In this document: positions 16,750 through 23,816 of the stretch, piece by piece
Position numbering within the stretch: the stretch's first letter is position 1
Layout of the letters: each line of letters opens with the position of its first letter
Origin: an uncultured Tidjanibacter sp.
GTDB taxonomy: Bacteria > Bacteroidota > Bacteroidia > Bacteroidales > Rikenellaceae
Assembly: GCA_947852905.1 (NCBI GenBank)
Contig: CANTVF010000003.1
Span: 300,552 to 364,551 of the forward strand
Direction: 5' to 3'
DNA length: 64,000 bases
Notes under the pieces: model-generated
The model's database searches: none
The model's input: the letters and a program-made list of their open reading frames with translations, nothing else
What the model was told of the DNA's origin: nothing
Position numbers and translations under genes: made by a program

Positions 16750-17949
16750 ATGGAAAATACGCCGAGAGCCAACAGAATTCATATAGGGATCTTCGGGAAG
16801 TGCAACAGCGGCAAGTCGTCGCTCGTAAATGCGCTTACGGGACAGAGTACCGCCATAGTTTCGGATGTGGCTGGGACTACTACGGATGTGGTCAGCAAAA
16901 GCATGGAGCTGCCCGGCCTCGGAGCCGTTACGTTCATGGATACGGCCGGACTGGACGACCGCAGCGAACTCGGCGCCCGACGGATCGAAAGTACGCGCAA
17001 GGCGGTCGAGCGTACCGATGTGGCTGTAATGGTTTTTGCCGGGAGACCCGGCAGAGAGGAGACCGAATGGTCGAACATGTTGCGCGGACGCGGCATTCCG
17101 GTAGTCGCCGTACTCAACAAGGCCGATGCCATAGACGATAGCGTGGCCGCGGTGAATGCCATAGCAGATGTTACGGGACTGGAGCCTGTGGTGGTAAGCT
17201 CCGTTACGGGCGAAGGGATCGAAGTGTTGAGGGATGCCGTTGCCGCAGCGGGGCGTTCGGCGGCGGACGAGGTTACGATTACCGGAGATCTCGTGTCGGA
17301 AGGCGACGTGGTGATGCTGGTCATGCCGCAGGATTCTCAGGCTCCACGCGGGCGGCTTATCCTGCCGCAGGTGCAGACCATACGGGAATTGCTCGACAAG
17401 CGGTGTACGGTGATAAGCTGCGTGCCGGAGAATATGAGTTCCAGTCTTGCAGCGCTCGCCGCACCTCCCAAACTCATAATTACGGATTCGCAGGTATTCG
17501 CCGTGGTGAACGGCATGACGCCGCCGGAGAGTATGTTGACGTCGTTTTCCGTGTTGTTCGCCAATTACAAGGGAGATATAAGGGAGTTCGTCGCGGGTGC
17601 GGCGGCCATAGACCGGCTGAACGAGGCGTCGCGTGTGTTGATAGCCGAAGCATGTACTCATGCTCCTGCCGGGGAGGATATAGGCCGCGTCAAGATACCC
17701 AACCTGTTGCGTAAGCGGGTAGGAACGGGTTTGAAGATAGACGTCGTAGGCGGCTCCGATTTTCCGGACGATCTTTCGGAATACGATCTCATTATACACT
17801 GCGGCGCATGCATGTTCAATCGCAGACACGTGCTTTCGCGTATCGCCAAAGCCAGAGAGTACGGAGTACCCATAACGAACTATGGAGTCACGATAGCCTA
17901 TCTTACCGGAATACTCGGTAAGGTGGTATATCCGGGAGCCGGTCGGTGA
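16750..17949 (+). CDS. hydF: [FeFe]-hydrogenase maturation GTPase HydF
   Basis: A 399-residue scaffold GTPase that assembles the 2Fe subcluster and delivers it to the hydrogenase. The GTPase domain has the P-loop GKCNSGKSS (about residue 16), DTAGLDD (about 64) and NKADAID (about 123). The C-terminal cluster-binding domain shows EACTHAPAGEDIGRVKIP and later IIHCGACM, giving the conserved His and the HCX2C ligands. It is the third gene of hydE-hydG-hydF and is followed by a strong terminator. No hydA hydrogenase gene is in the window, so the client must lie elsewhere. Confidence 0.96.
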   Translation: MENTPRANRIHIGIFGKCNSGKSSLVNALTGQSTAIVSDVAGTTTDVVSKSMELPGLGAVTFMDTAGLDDRSELGARRIESTRKAVERTDVAVMVFAGRPGREETEWSNMLRGRGIPVVAVLNKADAIDDSVAAVNAIADVTGLEPVVVSSVTGEGIEVLRDAVAAAGRSAADEVTITGDLVSEGDVVMLVMPQDSQAPRGRLILPQVQTIRELLDKRCTVISCVPENMSSSLAALAAPPKLIITDSQVFAVVNGMTPPESMLTSFSVLFANYKGDIREFVAGAAAIDRLNEASRVLIAEACTHAPAGEDIGRVKIPNLLRKRVGTGLKIDVVGGSDFPDDLSEYDLIIHCGACMFNRRHVLSRIAKAREYGVPITNYGVTIAYLTGILGKVVYPGAGR

Positions 17950-18004
17950 CCCCGAGTCTCCGGAGTTTTTGTATACATACCGGTTTCCGGAAAGAAGTTG
18001 TTTT

Positions 18005-18042
18005 ATTGCAGGAGTTACTTGGGTAGTTCCTGCAATTTTTTT
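18005..18042 (+). terminator. Terminator after hydF
   Basis: ATTGCAGGA (18005-18013) pairs with TCCTGCAAT (18028-18036), then a run of T's to 18042. Confidence 0.85.
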
Positions 18043-18192
18043 CGGAACACGGCATCCGCCCGCTGGCATGGTAGTTGCAAATACTAAAACGACAATGTTT
18101 ACGTTAAATGAGTTGAAAACGGCGTATTACGGGCAAAGGTTGCGTAGAGGCGCTCCGAATTTCCGGTAACGCCATAAATGTGTTTCAGTGAT

Positions 18193-18633
18193 ATGAAAAA
18201 ATTAGCGATCTTATTGGTATGCCTGTTTTCCATGCAGGCCGTGGCGAAAGCCGATAATGAAAAACCTATTCAGGTAAAAGATCTGCCTCAGACGGCGCAG
18301 ACTTTCATTTCCAAACACTTCGCGGATCAGAAAGTGGCTTTCGCGAAGGTCGAGAACGAAATTTTCGAGAAGACTTACGAGGTGGTATTCTCTTCGGGCG
18401 ACAAGGTGGAATTCGACCGTGCGGGCGAGTGGCTGGAAGTACAGTGCCGCAACATGGGGCAGGTACCCTCTGATATAGTTCCGGTCGAGATTCATCGTTA
18501 TGTCGGCGAGACGTATCCGGAGGCTAAGATATGGAGCATAGAGCGAGACCGTTACGATTACGAGATAAAGTTGTCGAACGGTTGGGAGGTCAAGTTCGAC
18601 CTCAAGTTCAATGTAATAGACCTCGACAGATAG
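18193..18633 (+). CDS. PepSY-like periplasmic protein
   Basis: A 146-residue exported protein. MKKLAILLVCLFSMQAVAKA is a typical Sec signal peptide with cleavage near residue 20. The mature part has two similar units, each with a helix followed by strands (KTYEVVFSSGDKVEFDRAGEW and DYEIKLSNGWEVKFDLKFNV), as in the PepSY-like (BLIP-like) putative beta-lactamase-inhibitor family of Bacteroidetes. Function in these bacteria is not established; envelope sensing or binding has been suggested. I chose the ATG at 18193 because the signal peptide starts there; the frame begins five codons earlier. It is followed directly by a strong terminator. Confidence 0.78.
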   Translation: MKKLAILLVCLFSMQAVAKADNEKPIQVKDLPQTAQTFISKHFADQKVAFAKVENEIFEKTYEVVFSSGDKVEFDRAGEWLEVQCRNMGQVPSDIVPVEIHRYVGETYPEAKIWSIERDRYDYEIKLSNGWEVKFDLKFNVIDLDR

Positions 18634-18658
18634 TTCCGGATCTTATCGGTAGATATGA

Positions 18659-18695
18659 CGGGCGGCGCTAATCGATTAGCGCTGCCCGTTTGTTT
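18659..18695 (+). terminator. Terminator after PepSY-like gene
   Basis: CGGGC-G-GCGCTAAT (18659-18672) pairs with ATTAGCGC-T-GCCCG (18675-18688), a nearly uninterrupted 14-base stem with one G-U, followed by TTTGTTT. Confidence 0.85.
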
Positions 18696-19248
18696 CTATG
18701 AGTAATGTCGGCTGTAGTGGAACGACTATGTGGCATGCTCTGAATATTCTGATCGGATGATACCTTTGCACAGAAAAAGCGGCGTTCGGCGCTGTTGTGA
18801 CGCATCGGGCGATACGGTCGACAGCAAGACCTCCGTTTTGGCGGCGGCGTTGCGGAATTTTCACAGGTGTTGGTGCTGCCTGAGGGTGGTTGCCGTATGG
18901 TCACATACGGGAGACTTCGATATAGATAGGGGACAGTTAGGTTGCAGAGGTATTTTACGATGCGGCGGTGTGCATGATAAAGCGTCTCCGTTTGGAGCTG
19001 AAATAGGTACGGACGTTGGGCTATGTGTTTACGTTTTGACGGAGTGTATGGTAGCCGGCGGTATTCTCACGTGTGTTCGGGCGGGGAAATGTGATTGCGG
19101 GATGTTGCGAGTTGGCAGTCCGGGAGTGTTTGTCAGGAAAGTAGTATGAGAGACTACATGGGTGTTTTCGGATCGTTTGGCCTTGCGTTACGAAAATTCA
19201 GGCATGCGGAATGAATGATCCAACGTGCGTCGGTGACGGCATGTGAAT
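18696..19248 (+). other. Apparent noncoding stretch with an orphan promoter
   Basis: About 550 bases without a credible gene. A perfect -7 box lies at 18761-18768, yet no ORF with normal codon use follows; the frame 18730-19149 has a Cys/Trp/Gly-rich translation without similarity. It may be a degraded gene or an untranslated RNA. No known riboswitch, tmRNA, SRP or RNase P signature was recognised. Confidence 0.4.
18761..18768 (+). promoter_or_regulatory. Orphan -7 box
   Basis: TACCTTTG matches TAnnTTTG exactly. No ORF begins within 120 bases downstream, and no good -33 element is seen. Confidence 0.4.
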
Positions 19249-19296
19249 AGAAACGACGAAGAGACCTAATCAATTATAGGTCTCTTCGTCGTTTCT
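19249..19296. terminator. Very long terminator hairpin
   Basis: AGAAACGACGAAGAGACCTA (19249-19268) pairs perfectly with the segment 19277-19296, a 20-base stem with an 8-base loop. It sits 30 bases past the stop of the minus-strand synthase gene. Confidence 0.8.
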
Positions 19297-19326
19297 GAGG
19301 TTGTCGCTCCTATGTCGCTGCGACAA

Positions 19327-20595
19327 TTATTTGTTCTCTTCGTAGTATTTGTCGGCTACGCGCGGCATCTCTTTCTGGTATTCTCCCTTTATGAGTTTTT
19401 CGCGGCAAGCCTCGAAACAACCGAGAGTGTACTCTACATCTTCGAGAGTATGTACGGCGGTGGGGATAATGCGCAGGATTATCTCGCCCTTGGGGATTAC
19501 CGGATAGGTTACGACCGAGCAGAACAGGTTGAAACGTTCCCTAAGGTCATATACGAGGTTGGTCGCTTCGTTTACGCCGCCTTTCATATATACGGGCGTC
19601 ACGGGCGACTGGGTACCGCCTATGTCGAATCCTTTTTCTTTGAAACCTTTCTGCAGTGCGCGTGTTATCGTCCAGAGCTGTTCGCGGTATTCGGGATGCG
19701 TTTCGATAAGTTCGAGACGTTTGAGGGCACCGATTACCATAGGCATGGGGAGGCTCTTGGCGAACTGCTGTGAACGCATGTTGTAGCGGAAATAGTCGAT
19801 AAGATATTTGTCGCTGCATACGAACGCTCCTATGCCGGCCATGGATTTGGCGAAGGTGTTGAACAGTACGTCCACTCCGTCCACGCAGTTGAAGTGGTGC
19901 GCCGTACCGCGGCCGTCGGGACCCATGGTGCCGAAGCCGTGCGCATCGTCCACGAGGAACGTGAAGTCGAAATCCTTTTTCATGGCTACGATCTCGTCGA
20001 GCTTGCCGAGGTCGCCTTTCATACCGAATACGCCTTCGGTGATGACGAGTACGCCGCCGCCGGTTTCTTTGGCGAGTTCCGTGGCGCGGGCGAGCTCCGT
20101 GCGAAGCTGTGCCATGTCGTTATGAGGATATACGAAACGTTTGCCCATGTGCATGCGCAGACCGTCGATAATGCAGGCGTGTGCTTCGGAATCGTATACC
20201 ACTACATCGCGTCGCGTAAGCAGACAGTCTATTATGGAGATCATGCCCTGATAGCCGAAGTTGAGCAGGAAACAGTCGTTCTTTCCGACGAATTTGGCCA
20301 GACGACGCTCCAGTTCTTCATGGTATTTGGTCTGGCCGCTCATCATGCGGGCTCCCATAGGCGCCGCCATGCCGAACTCTACGGCTCCGAGCGCGTCGGC
20401 CTTGCGTACTTCCGGATGGTTGGCGAGACCGAGATAGTTGTTGAGGCTCCAGTTGAGAACTTCCTTGCCGCGGAATTTCATGCGGGGGCCTATGTCGCCT
20501 TCGAGTTTCGGGAATGCGAAATAGCCGTGTGCGTAATCAATATACTGGCCTATCGGGCCGCCGGCATTGTGCTTGATTCTTTCGAGAATATTCAC
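19327..20595 (-). CDS. Alpha-oxoamine synthase (SPT / cysteate acyltransferase type)
   Basis: A 422-residue PLP enzyme of the alpha-oxoamine synthase family (KBL, BioF, SPT, CFAT), which condenses an amino acid with an acyl thioester. PLP contacts are visible: YDSEAHACIIDG (about residues 133-144), VDDAHGFGTMG (about 215) and the Schiff-base Lys in NTFAKSMAGIGAF (about 248-260). The N-terminal block GYFAFPKLEG and NNYLGLANHPEVRK, and the STFAKSM-type lysine motif, match a Bacteroidetes clade containing serine palmitoyltransferase and cysteate acyltransferase rather than Kbl, whose length is about 395. It therefore probably starts sphingolipid or sulfonolipid (capnoid) synthesis. The gene is monocistronic with its own -7 box and terminator. 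Amino-acid choice (Ser versus cysteate) is not readable. Confidence 0.8.
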   Translation of the reverse strand: MNILERIKHNAGGPIGQYIDYAHGYFAFPKLEGDIGPRMKFRGKEVLNWSLNNYLGLANHPEVRKADALGAVEFGMAAPMGARMMSGQTKYHEELERRLAKFVGKNDCFLLNFGYQGMISIIDCLLTRRDVVVYDSEAHACIIDGLRMHMGKRFVYPHNDMAQLRTELARATELAKETGGGVLVITEGVFGMKGDLGKLDEIVAMKKDFDFTFLVDDAHGFGTMGPDGRGTAHHFNCVDGVDVLFNTFAKSMAGIGAFVCSDKYLIDYFRYNMRSQQFAKSLPMPMVIGALKRLELIETHPEYREQLWTITRALQKGFKEKGFDIGGTQSPVTPVYMKGGVNEATNLVYDLRERFNLFCSVVTYPVIPKGEIILRIIPTAVHTLEDVEYTLGCFEACREKLIKGEYQKEMPRVADKYYEENK

Positions 20596-20654
20596 AGCGT
20601 TATGATTTTAAAAGTTATCGTTGTCTTTGAATTACGTCGCCGTATTCCGGCACA

Positions 20655-20662
20655 CAAATTTA
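20655..20662 (-). promoter_or_regulatory. -7 box of alpha-oxoamine synthase gene
   Basis: The minus strand reads TAAATTTG, matching TAnnTTTG, 60 bases before the start codon. Confidence 0.55.
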
Positions 20663-20793
20663 GGTATAATTCCCGATTTCATGGGATGTGCGATACCTAA
20701 TTTTAATGTCGTTCCGCTCCTTTTCGGCCTGTCACGGTGCAAAATAGGTATAAGTGCGTAGTCCGGCGGCGAGGTACGCGGTGTCTCGGTCGA

Positions 20794-20857
20794 GGCTTCC
20801 GGTACCTGTGTCCGGTAAGTCCGTCGTCTGTCATGCAGACACGGTACAGGCCTTTTA
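20794..20857 (+). terminator. Structured terminator-like element upstream of bamD
   Basis: GGCTT, GTACC and GTGTC (20794-20812, with small bulges) pair with GACACGGTAC-AGGCC (20838-20852), and TTTTAT follows. No gene precedes it on the plus strand, so it would stop a transcript arising between 20663 and 20794. A second GTAC..GTGTC segment at about 20774-20785 could compete for the same 3' arm. Confidence 0.45.
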
Positions 20858-20944
20858 TATCGTCATGGATTGCTGCCGGAATATTGTATGCGGATAAAAC
20901 GGGAGAAAAGGCAATAAACTTTTTACTTGCTCGTTAAAAATGCG

Positions 20945-20952
20945 TAACTTTG
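20945..20952 (+). promoter_or_regulatory. -7 box of bamD-rpoZ
   Basis: TAACTTTG matches TAnnTTTG. It overlaps the start of the longest bamD frame and so supports the internal ATG at 20997. Confidence 0.65.
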
Positions 20953-20996
20953 TGCGCTTGCATATTCGAAGCACACATGTAAATCCCGTTCTGTCT

Positions 20997-21821
20997 ATGG
21001 TCGGAAAGATTGTCAAAATAGCCGTCTGCGTACTCCCCGTCGTTTTCATGGTGGGGTGCGGGACCTATACCAAGGTGCTTAAAAGCAAGGACAAGGATCT
21101 GAAGTATAAAGCCGCGCTCGAATATTTCGACCAGGGCAAGTTCGAGAAGACTTTGCAGTTGCTAGAAGACGTAGCTCCGGATTTTCAAGGCACTGCACGG
21201 GAGGATACGATACTTTTCTATACGGCCGATACTCATTTCCAAAGCAGGGATTACGAGTCGAGCGCCATGCTGTTCGACGATTTCCGGAGGCGTTTCGGGC
21301 GCAGTCCGTTTCTTGAGGAGGCCGAATATAAGTATGCCATGTGTTTCTATTACATGTCGCCGGAGCCCAACCGCGACCAGACGGCCACATATATGGCAAT
21401 AGCTGCCATTAACGAGTATCTGGAGCGTTATCCGGAGTCGATAAAGAAGCAGCTTTGTTTGGTGCGCATAGACGAGTTGCAGGGGCAGTTGTACGACAAG
21501 TCCTATCTGAACGCTTATACTTATTACAAGATAGGTCGTTACAAGTCTGCGGTCATGGCGTTGAAAAATGCCCTGAAAGAGTATCCGGAGACTCCGTACA
21601 GGGAAAAGATCCTTTACATGACGGTAAAATCGGCATACGAGCTCGCCCACAATTCCGTCGCTTCGTTGCAAAGGGGGCGTTATCTCGACATGATGGATAT
21701 TTACTATACTTTCGTGGCCGAATATCCCGAAAGCGAGTACCGTCCGGAACTCGATAAGTTGCAGGAGACCGCACGGAAATTCATTGCGGAACATCAGACA
21801 GACGAAGTTACAGAACAATAA
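20997..21821 (+). CDS. bamD: Outer-membrane assembly lipoprotein BamD
   Basis: A 274-residue outer-membrane lipoprotein of the BAM complex that inserts beta-barrel proteins. The signal peptide ends in a lipobox (FMVGCGTYTKVLK). The mature protein is made of TPR-like helical hairpins, seen as AALEYFDQGKFEKTLQLLED, YESSAMLFDDF and IGRYKSAVMALKNALKEYP, as in BamD/YfiO. I chose the ATG at 20997 because the longer frame from 20940 would lie across the -7 box and place 19 non-signal residues first. It is followed by rpoZ after 6 bases, a conserved Bacteroidetes neighbour. Confidence 0.93.
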   Translation: MVGKIVKIAVCVLPVVFMVGCGTYTKVLKSKDKDLKYKAALEYFDQGKFEKTLQLLEDVAPDFQGTAREDTILFYTADTHFQSRDYESSAMLFDDFRRRFGRSPFLEEAEYKYAMCFYYMSPEPNRDQTATYMAIAAINEYLERYPESIKKQLCLVRIDELQGQLYDKSYLNAYTYYKIGRYKSAVMALKNALKEYPETPYREKILYMTVKSAYELAHNSVASLQRGRYLDMMDIYYTFVAEYPESEYRPELDKLQETARKFIAEHQTDEVTEQ

Positions 21822-21827
21822 TACGAT

Positions 21828-22154
21828 ATGGATATTAAGAAAAACAACGTGCCCAACAATACGGTGACGCGTAAGTTGACCGACCTCGACGAACAGACGG
21901 GTAACATCTACGAATCGGTGGTGGTCATATCGCGCCGCGCGAATCAGATCGCTACCCAGCTCAAACAGGAGCTTAACCGTAAGTTGGCCGATTTCTCCAC
22001 TACGACGGATTCTCTGGAGGAGACTTTCGAAAACAGAGAACAGATAGAGATTTCGCGTTATTACGAGCGTCTTCCGAAACCGGTGTTGATAGCTACGGAG
22101 GAATTTCTCGAACACGAGGTCTATTTCCGGAACGCAACTCCGGAGGAAAAATAG
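21828..22154 (+). CDS. rpoZ: RNA polymerase omega subunit (Bacteroidetes type)
   Basis: A 108-residue protein of the Bacteroidetes RNA polymerase omega/Rpb6 family. The block NIYESVVVISRRANQIATQL (about residues 26-45) is the family core that contacts the beta-prime subunit; its RRANQI element corresponds to RANQL-type residues in E. coli omega. The following charged helix and the C terminus are specific to the group. It is translationally close to bamD (6-base gap). Coupling of bamD, rpoZ and coaBC in this order is usual in Bacteroidetes. Confidence 0.88.
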   Translation: MDIKKNNVPNNTVTRKLTDLDEQTGNIYESVVVISRRANQIATQLKQELNRKLADFSTTTDSLEETFENREQIEISRYYERLPKPVLIATEEFLEHEVYFRNATPEEK

Positions 22155-22230
22155 TAACGGCAAAGCGGCAAAAGACTGGAACTTTTCGGTAGCTGCTACT
22201 TGTGACGCCGGACAGGCCGGATGATTACGA

Positions 22231-22267
22231 TAGGATCGGTTGCGACGGGTAGTCGAGGCCGATCCTA
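22231..22267. terminator. Inverted repeat between rpoZ and coaC
   Basis: TAGGATCGG (22231-22239) pairs perfectly with CCGATCCTA (22259-22267). There is no U-run, so this may be a pause or processing hairpin rather than a terminator. Confidence 0.4.
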
Positions 22268-22408
22268 ATTCGGTATACGGGGGTGCGTGTGTACGGTGAT
22301 TTGAAAGTCGGTTGTGCTCTAAGGGTTTTCGCCGACTGTGGGCGTTAGGGAATATCGCTGCGCGAGGGGGCGACGGTCGGTTTGCCGTTCGGATAAATTC
22401 AATGTAAT

Positions 22409-22960
22409 ATGGATATGACTGGAAAACACATATTGTTGGGCGTTACGGGCAGTATCGCCGCGTATAAGGCTGCCGTGTTGGCACGCGGACTCGTGAAGGA
22501 GGGTGCCGAGGTGCGGGTGGTTATGACGCCGCTCGCCAAACAGTTCATAACGCCGCTCACTATGGCTACTGTGTCGAAAAATCCCATTCTGGTGGAATTT
22601 TTCGATCCTGAGAACGGTGCATGGAACAGTCATGTCAGTCTCGGGGAGTGGGCCGACCTTCTGCTGGTTGCTCCGGCTACGGCCAACACCATTGCCAAAA
22701 TGGCGCACGGAATAGCCGACAATCTTTTGCTGACGTGCTATTTGTCGGCGCGTTGTCCGGTGGCTGTTGCTCCGGCTATGGATTTGGATATGTACGCACA
22801 TCCTGCCACGCAGGATAATATGGCGAGGCTCGCCTCGCTCGGAGTCCATATATTGGAACCCGGAACGGGGGAGCTTGCCAGCGGACTCGTAGGCAAGGGA
22901 CGCATGGCCGAGCCGGAGGAGATAATAGCGGGCGTTCGCGGCATACTGTCGGGAGAGTGA
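22409..22960 (+). CDS. coaC: Phosphopantothenoylcysteine decarboxylase (CoaC, stand-alone)
   Basis: A 183-residue flavoprotein that decarboxylates 4'-phosphopantothenoylcysteine in coenzyme A synthesis. Visible features are LGVTGSIAAYKA (FMN phosphate site, about residues 10-21), the catalytic His region NSHVSLGEWAD (about 73-83), PATANTIAKMA and the substrate-clamp motif PAMDLDMY. Two canonical positions differ from E. coli: Asn of PxMNxxMW is Asp, and the Cys of the ACGxxGxGRM loop is Ser (ELASGLVGKGRM); I believe both are usual in Bacteroidetes. The protein stops at GILSGE, where most bacteria continue into the CoaB domain; here CoaB is a separate gene 90 bases downstream. Confidence 0.9.
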   Translation: MDMTGKHILLGVTGSIAAYKAAVLARGLVKEGAEVRVVMTPLAKQFITPLTMATVSKNPILVEFFDPENGAWNSHVSLGEWADLLLVAPATANTIAKMAHGIADNLLLTCYLSARCPVAVAPAMDLDMYAHPATQDNMARLASLGVHILEPGTGELASGLVGKGRMAEPEEIIAGVRGILSGE

Positions 22961-23050
22961 CTTTTCCGGCCGATAGCGGCATGGATGGTGTTCGTCATGT
23001 GCGTAGAGTTACTTGTCGCACACGGCGGCGGATAATGAGATCGTATCGAA

Positions 23051-23713
23051 ATGTCTTTGAAGGGAAAATATATCATAGTTACAGCCGGGCCTACCGTGGA
23101 GCCGATAGATCCGGTGCGTTTCATAACCAACCGTTCTACGGGTAAAATGGGATATGCCGTAGCTGCGGAACTCGCCGCTCGCGGTGCCTGTGTGGTTTTG
23201 GTGAGCGGTCCGACGGCGCTCGACGTGCCTGCGGGGGTACAGAGGGTGGACGTCTCGTCTGCCGAGGATATGTACCGTGCCGTAATGGAGCGGTTTGCAG
23301 ATTCCGACGGGGCGGTGATGTGCGCTGCTGTGGCCGATTATACCCCCGCGGAATATAGCGAAGTGAAGGTCAAGAAGTCGGAAGGTGATATGGTTATACG
23401 CCTGCGTCGCACGAAAGATATAGCCGCAGCGGCCGGACAGGTGAAAGACGGTCGGATTCTGGTAGGTTTCGCGCTCGAAACCAATGACGAAATGGAGCAT
23501 GCCGTGGACAAACTGCGTCGCAAGAATCTCGATTTCATCGTTCTGAATTCGTTGCGCGATTCGGGAGCCGGATTCGGCGGCGATACTAACAAGATCACCT
23601 TGATATATCGGGACGGGACTGTGTCGGCATTTCCTCTCGAATCCAAGGCACATGCGGCCGTTAGGGTAGTCGATGCCATGGAGAAATGGTTTGAAAAAGA
23701 CGCTGGATGCTAA
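23051..23713 (+). CDS. coaB: Phosphopantothenate-cysteine ligase (CoaB, stand-alone)
   Basis: A 220-residue ligase that joins phosphopantothenate and cysteine through an acyl-cytidylate. The N-terminal IIVTAGPTVEPIDPVRFITN (about residues 8-27) and NRSTGKMGYAVA are the nucleotide-binding blocks of bacterial CoaB, and AAVADYTPAEYSEVKVKK (about 97-114) carries the conserved lysines. The domain matches the second half of bifunctional CoaBC but begins with its own ATG at the natural domain start. A 90-base gap with no reading-frame continuity separates it from coaC, so this is a gene split and not a simple frameshift. The same two steps are catalysed; the proteins may still associate. Confidence 0.9.
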   Translation: MSLKGKYIIVTAGPTVEPIDPVRFITNRSTGKMGYAVAAELAARGACVVLVSGPTALDVPAGVQRVDVSSAEDMYRAVMERFADSDGAVMCAAVADYTPAEYSEVKVKKSEGDMVIRLRRTKDIAAAAGQVKDGRILVGFALETNDEMEHAVDKLRRKNLDFIVLNSLRDSGAGFGGDTNKITLIYRDGTVSAFPLESKAHAAVRVVDAMEKWFEKDAGC

Positions 23714-23816
23714 ATGCGGACGGGGAAAGTTGTCGCAACGGAGTGACAGTTCCGGGGAATTAACGTTATCTTAGCGTCGGCATCGCATTGGCGGCGCCGG
23801 CGAATTTGGTTGGGAT

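Noticed and set aside
18730..19149. 139-codon plus-strand frame
   Set aside because: Cys/Trp/Gly-rich translation and no homology-like features; retained only as an unexplained intergenic stretch.
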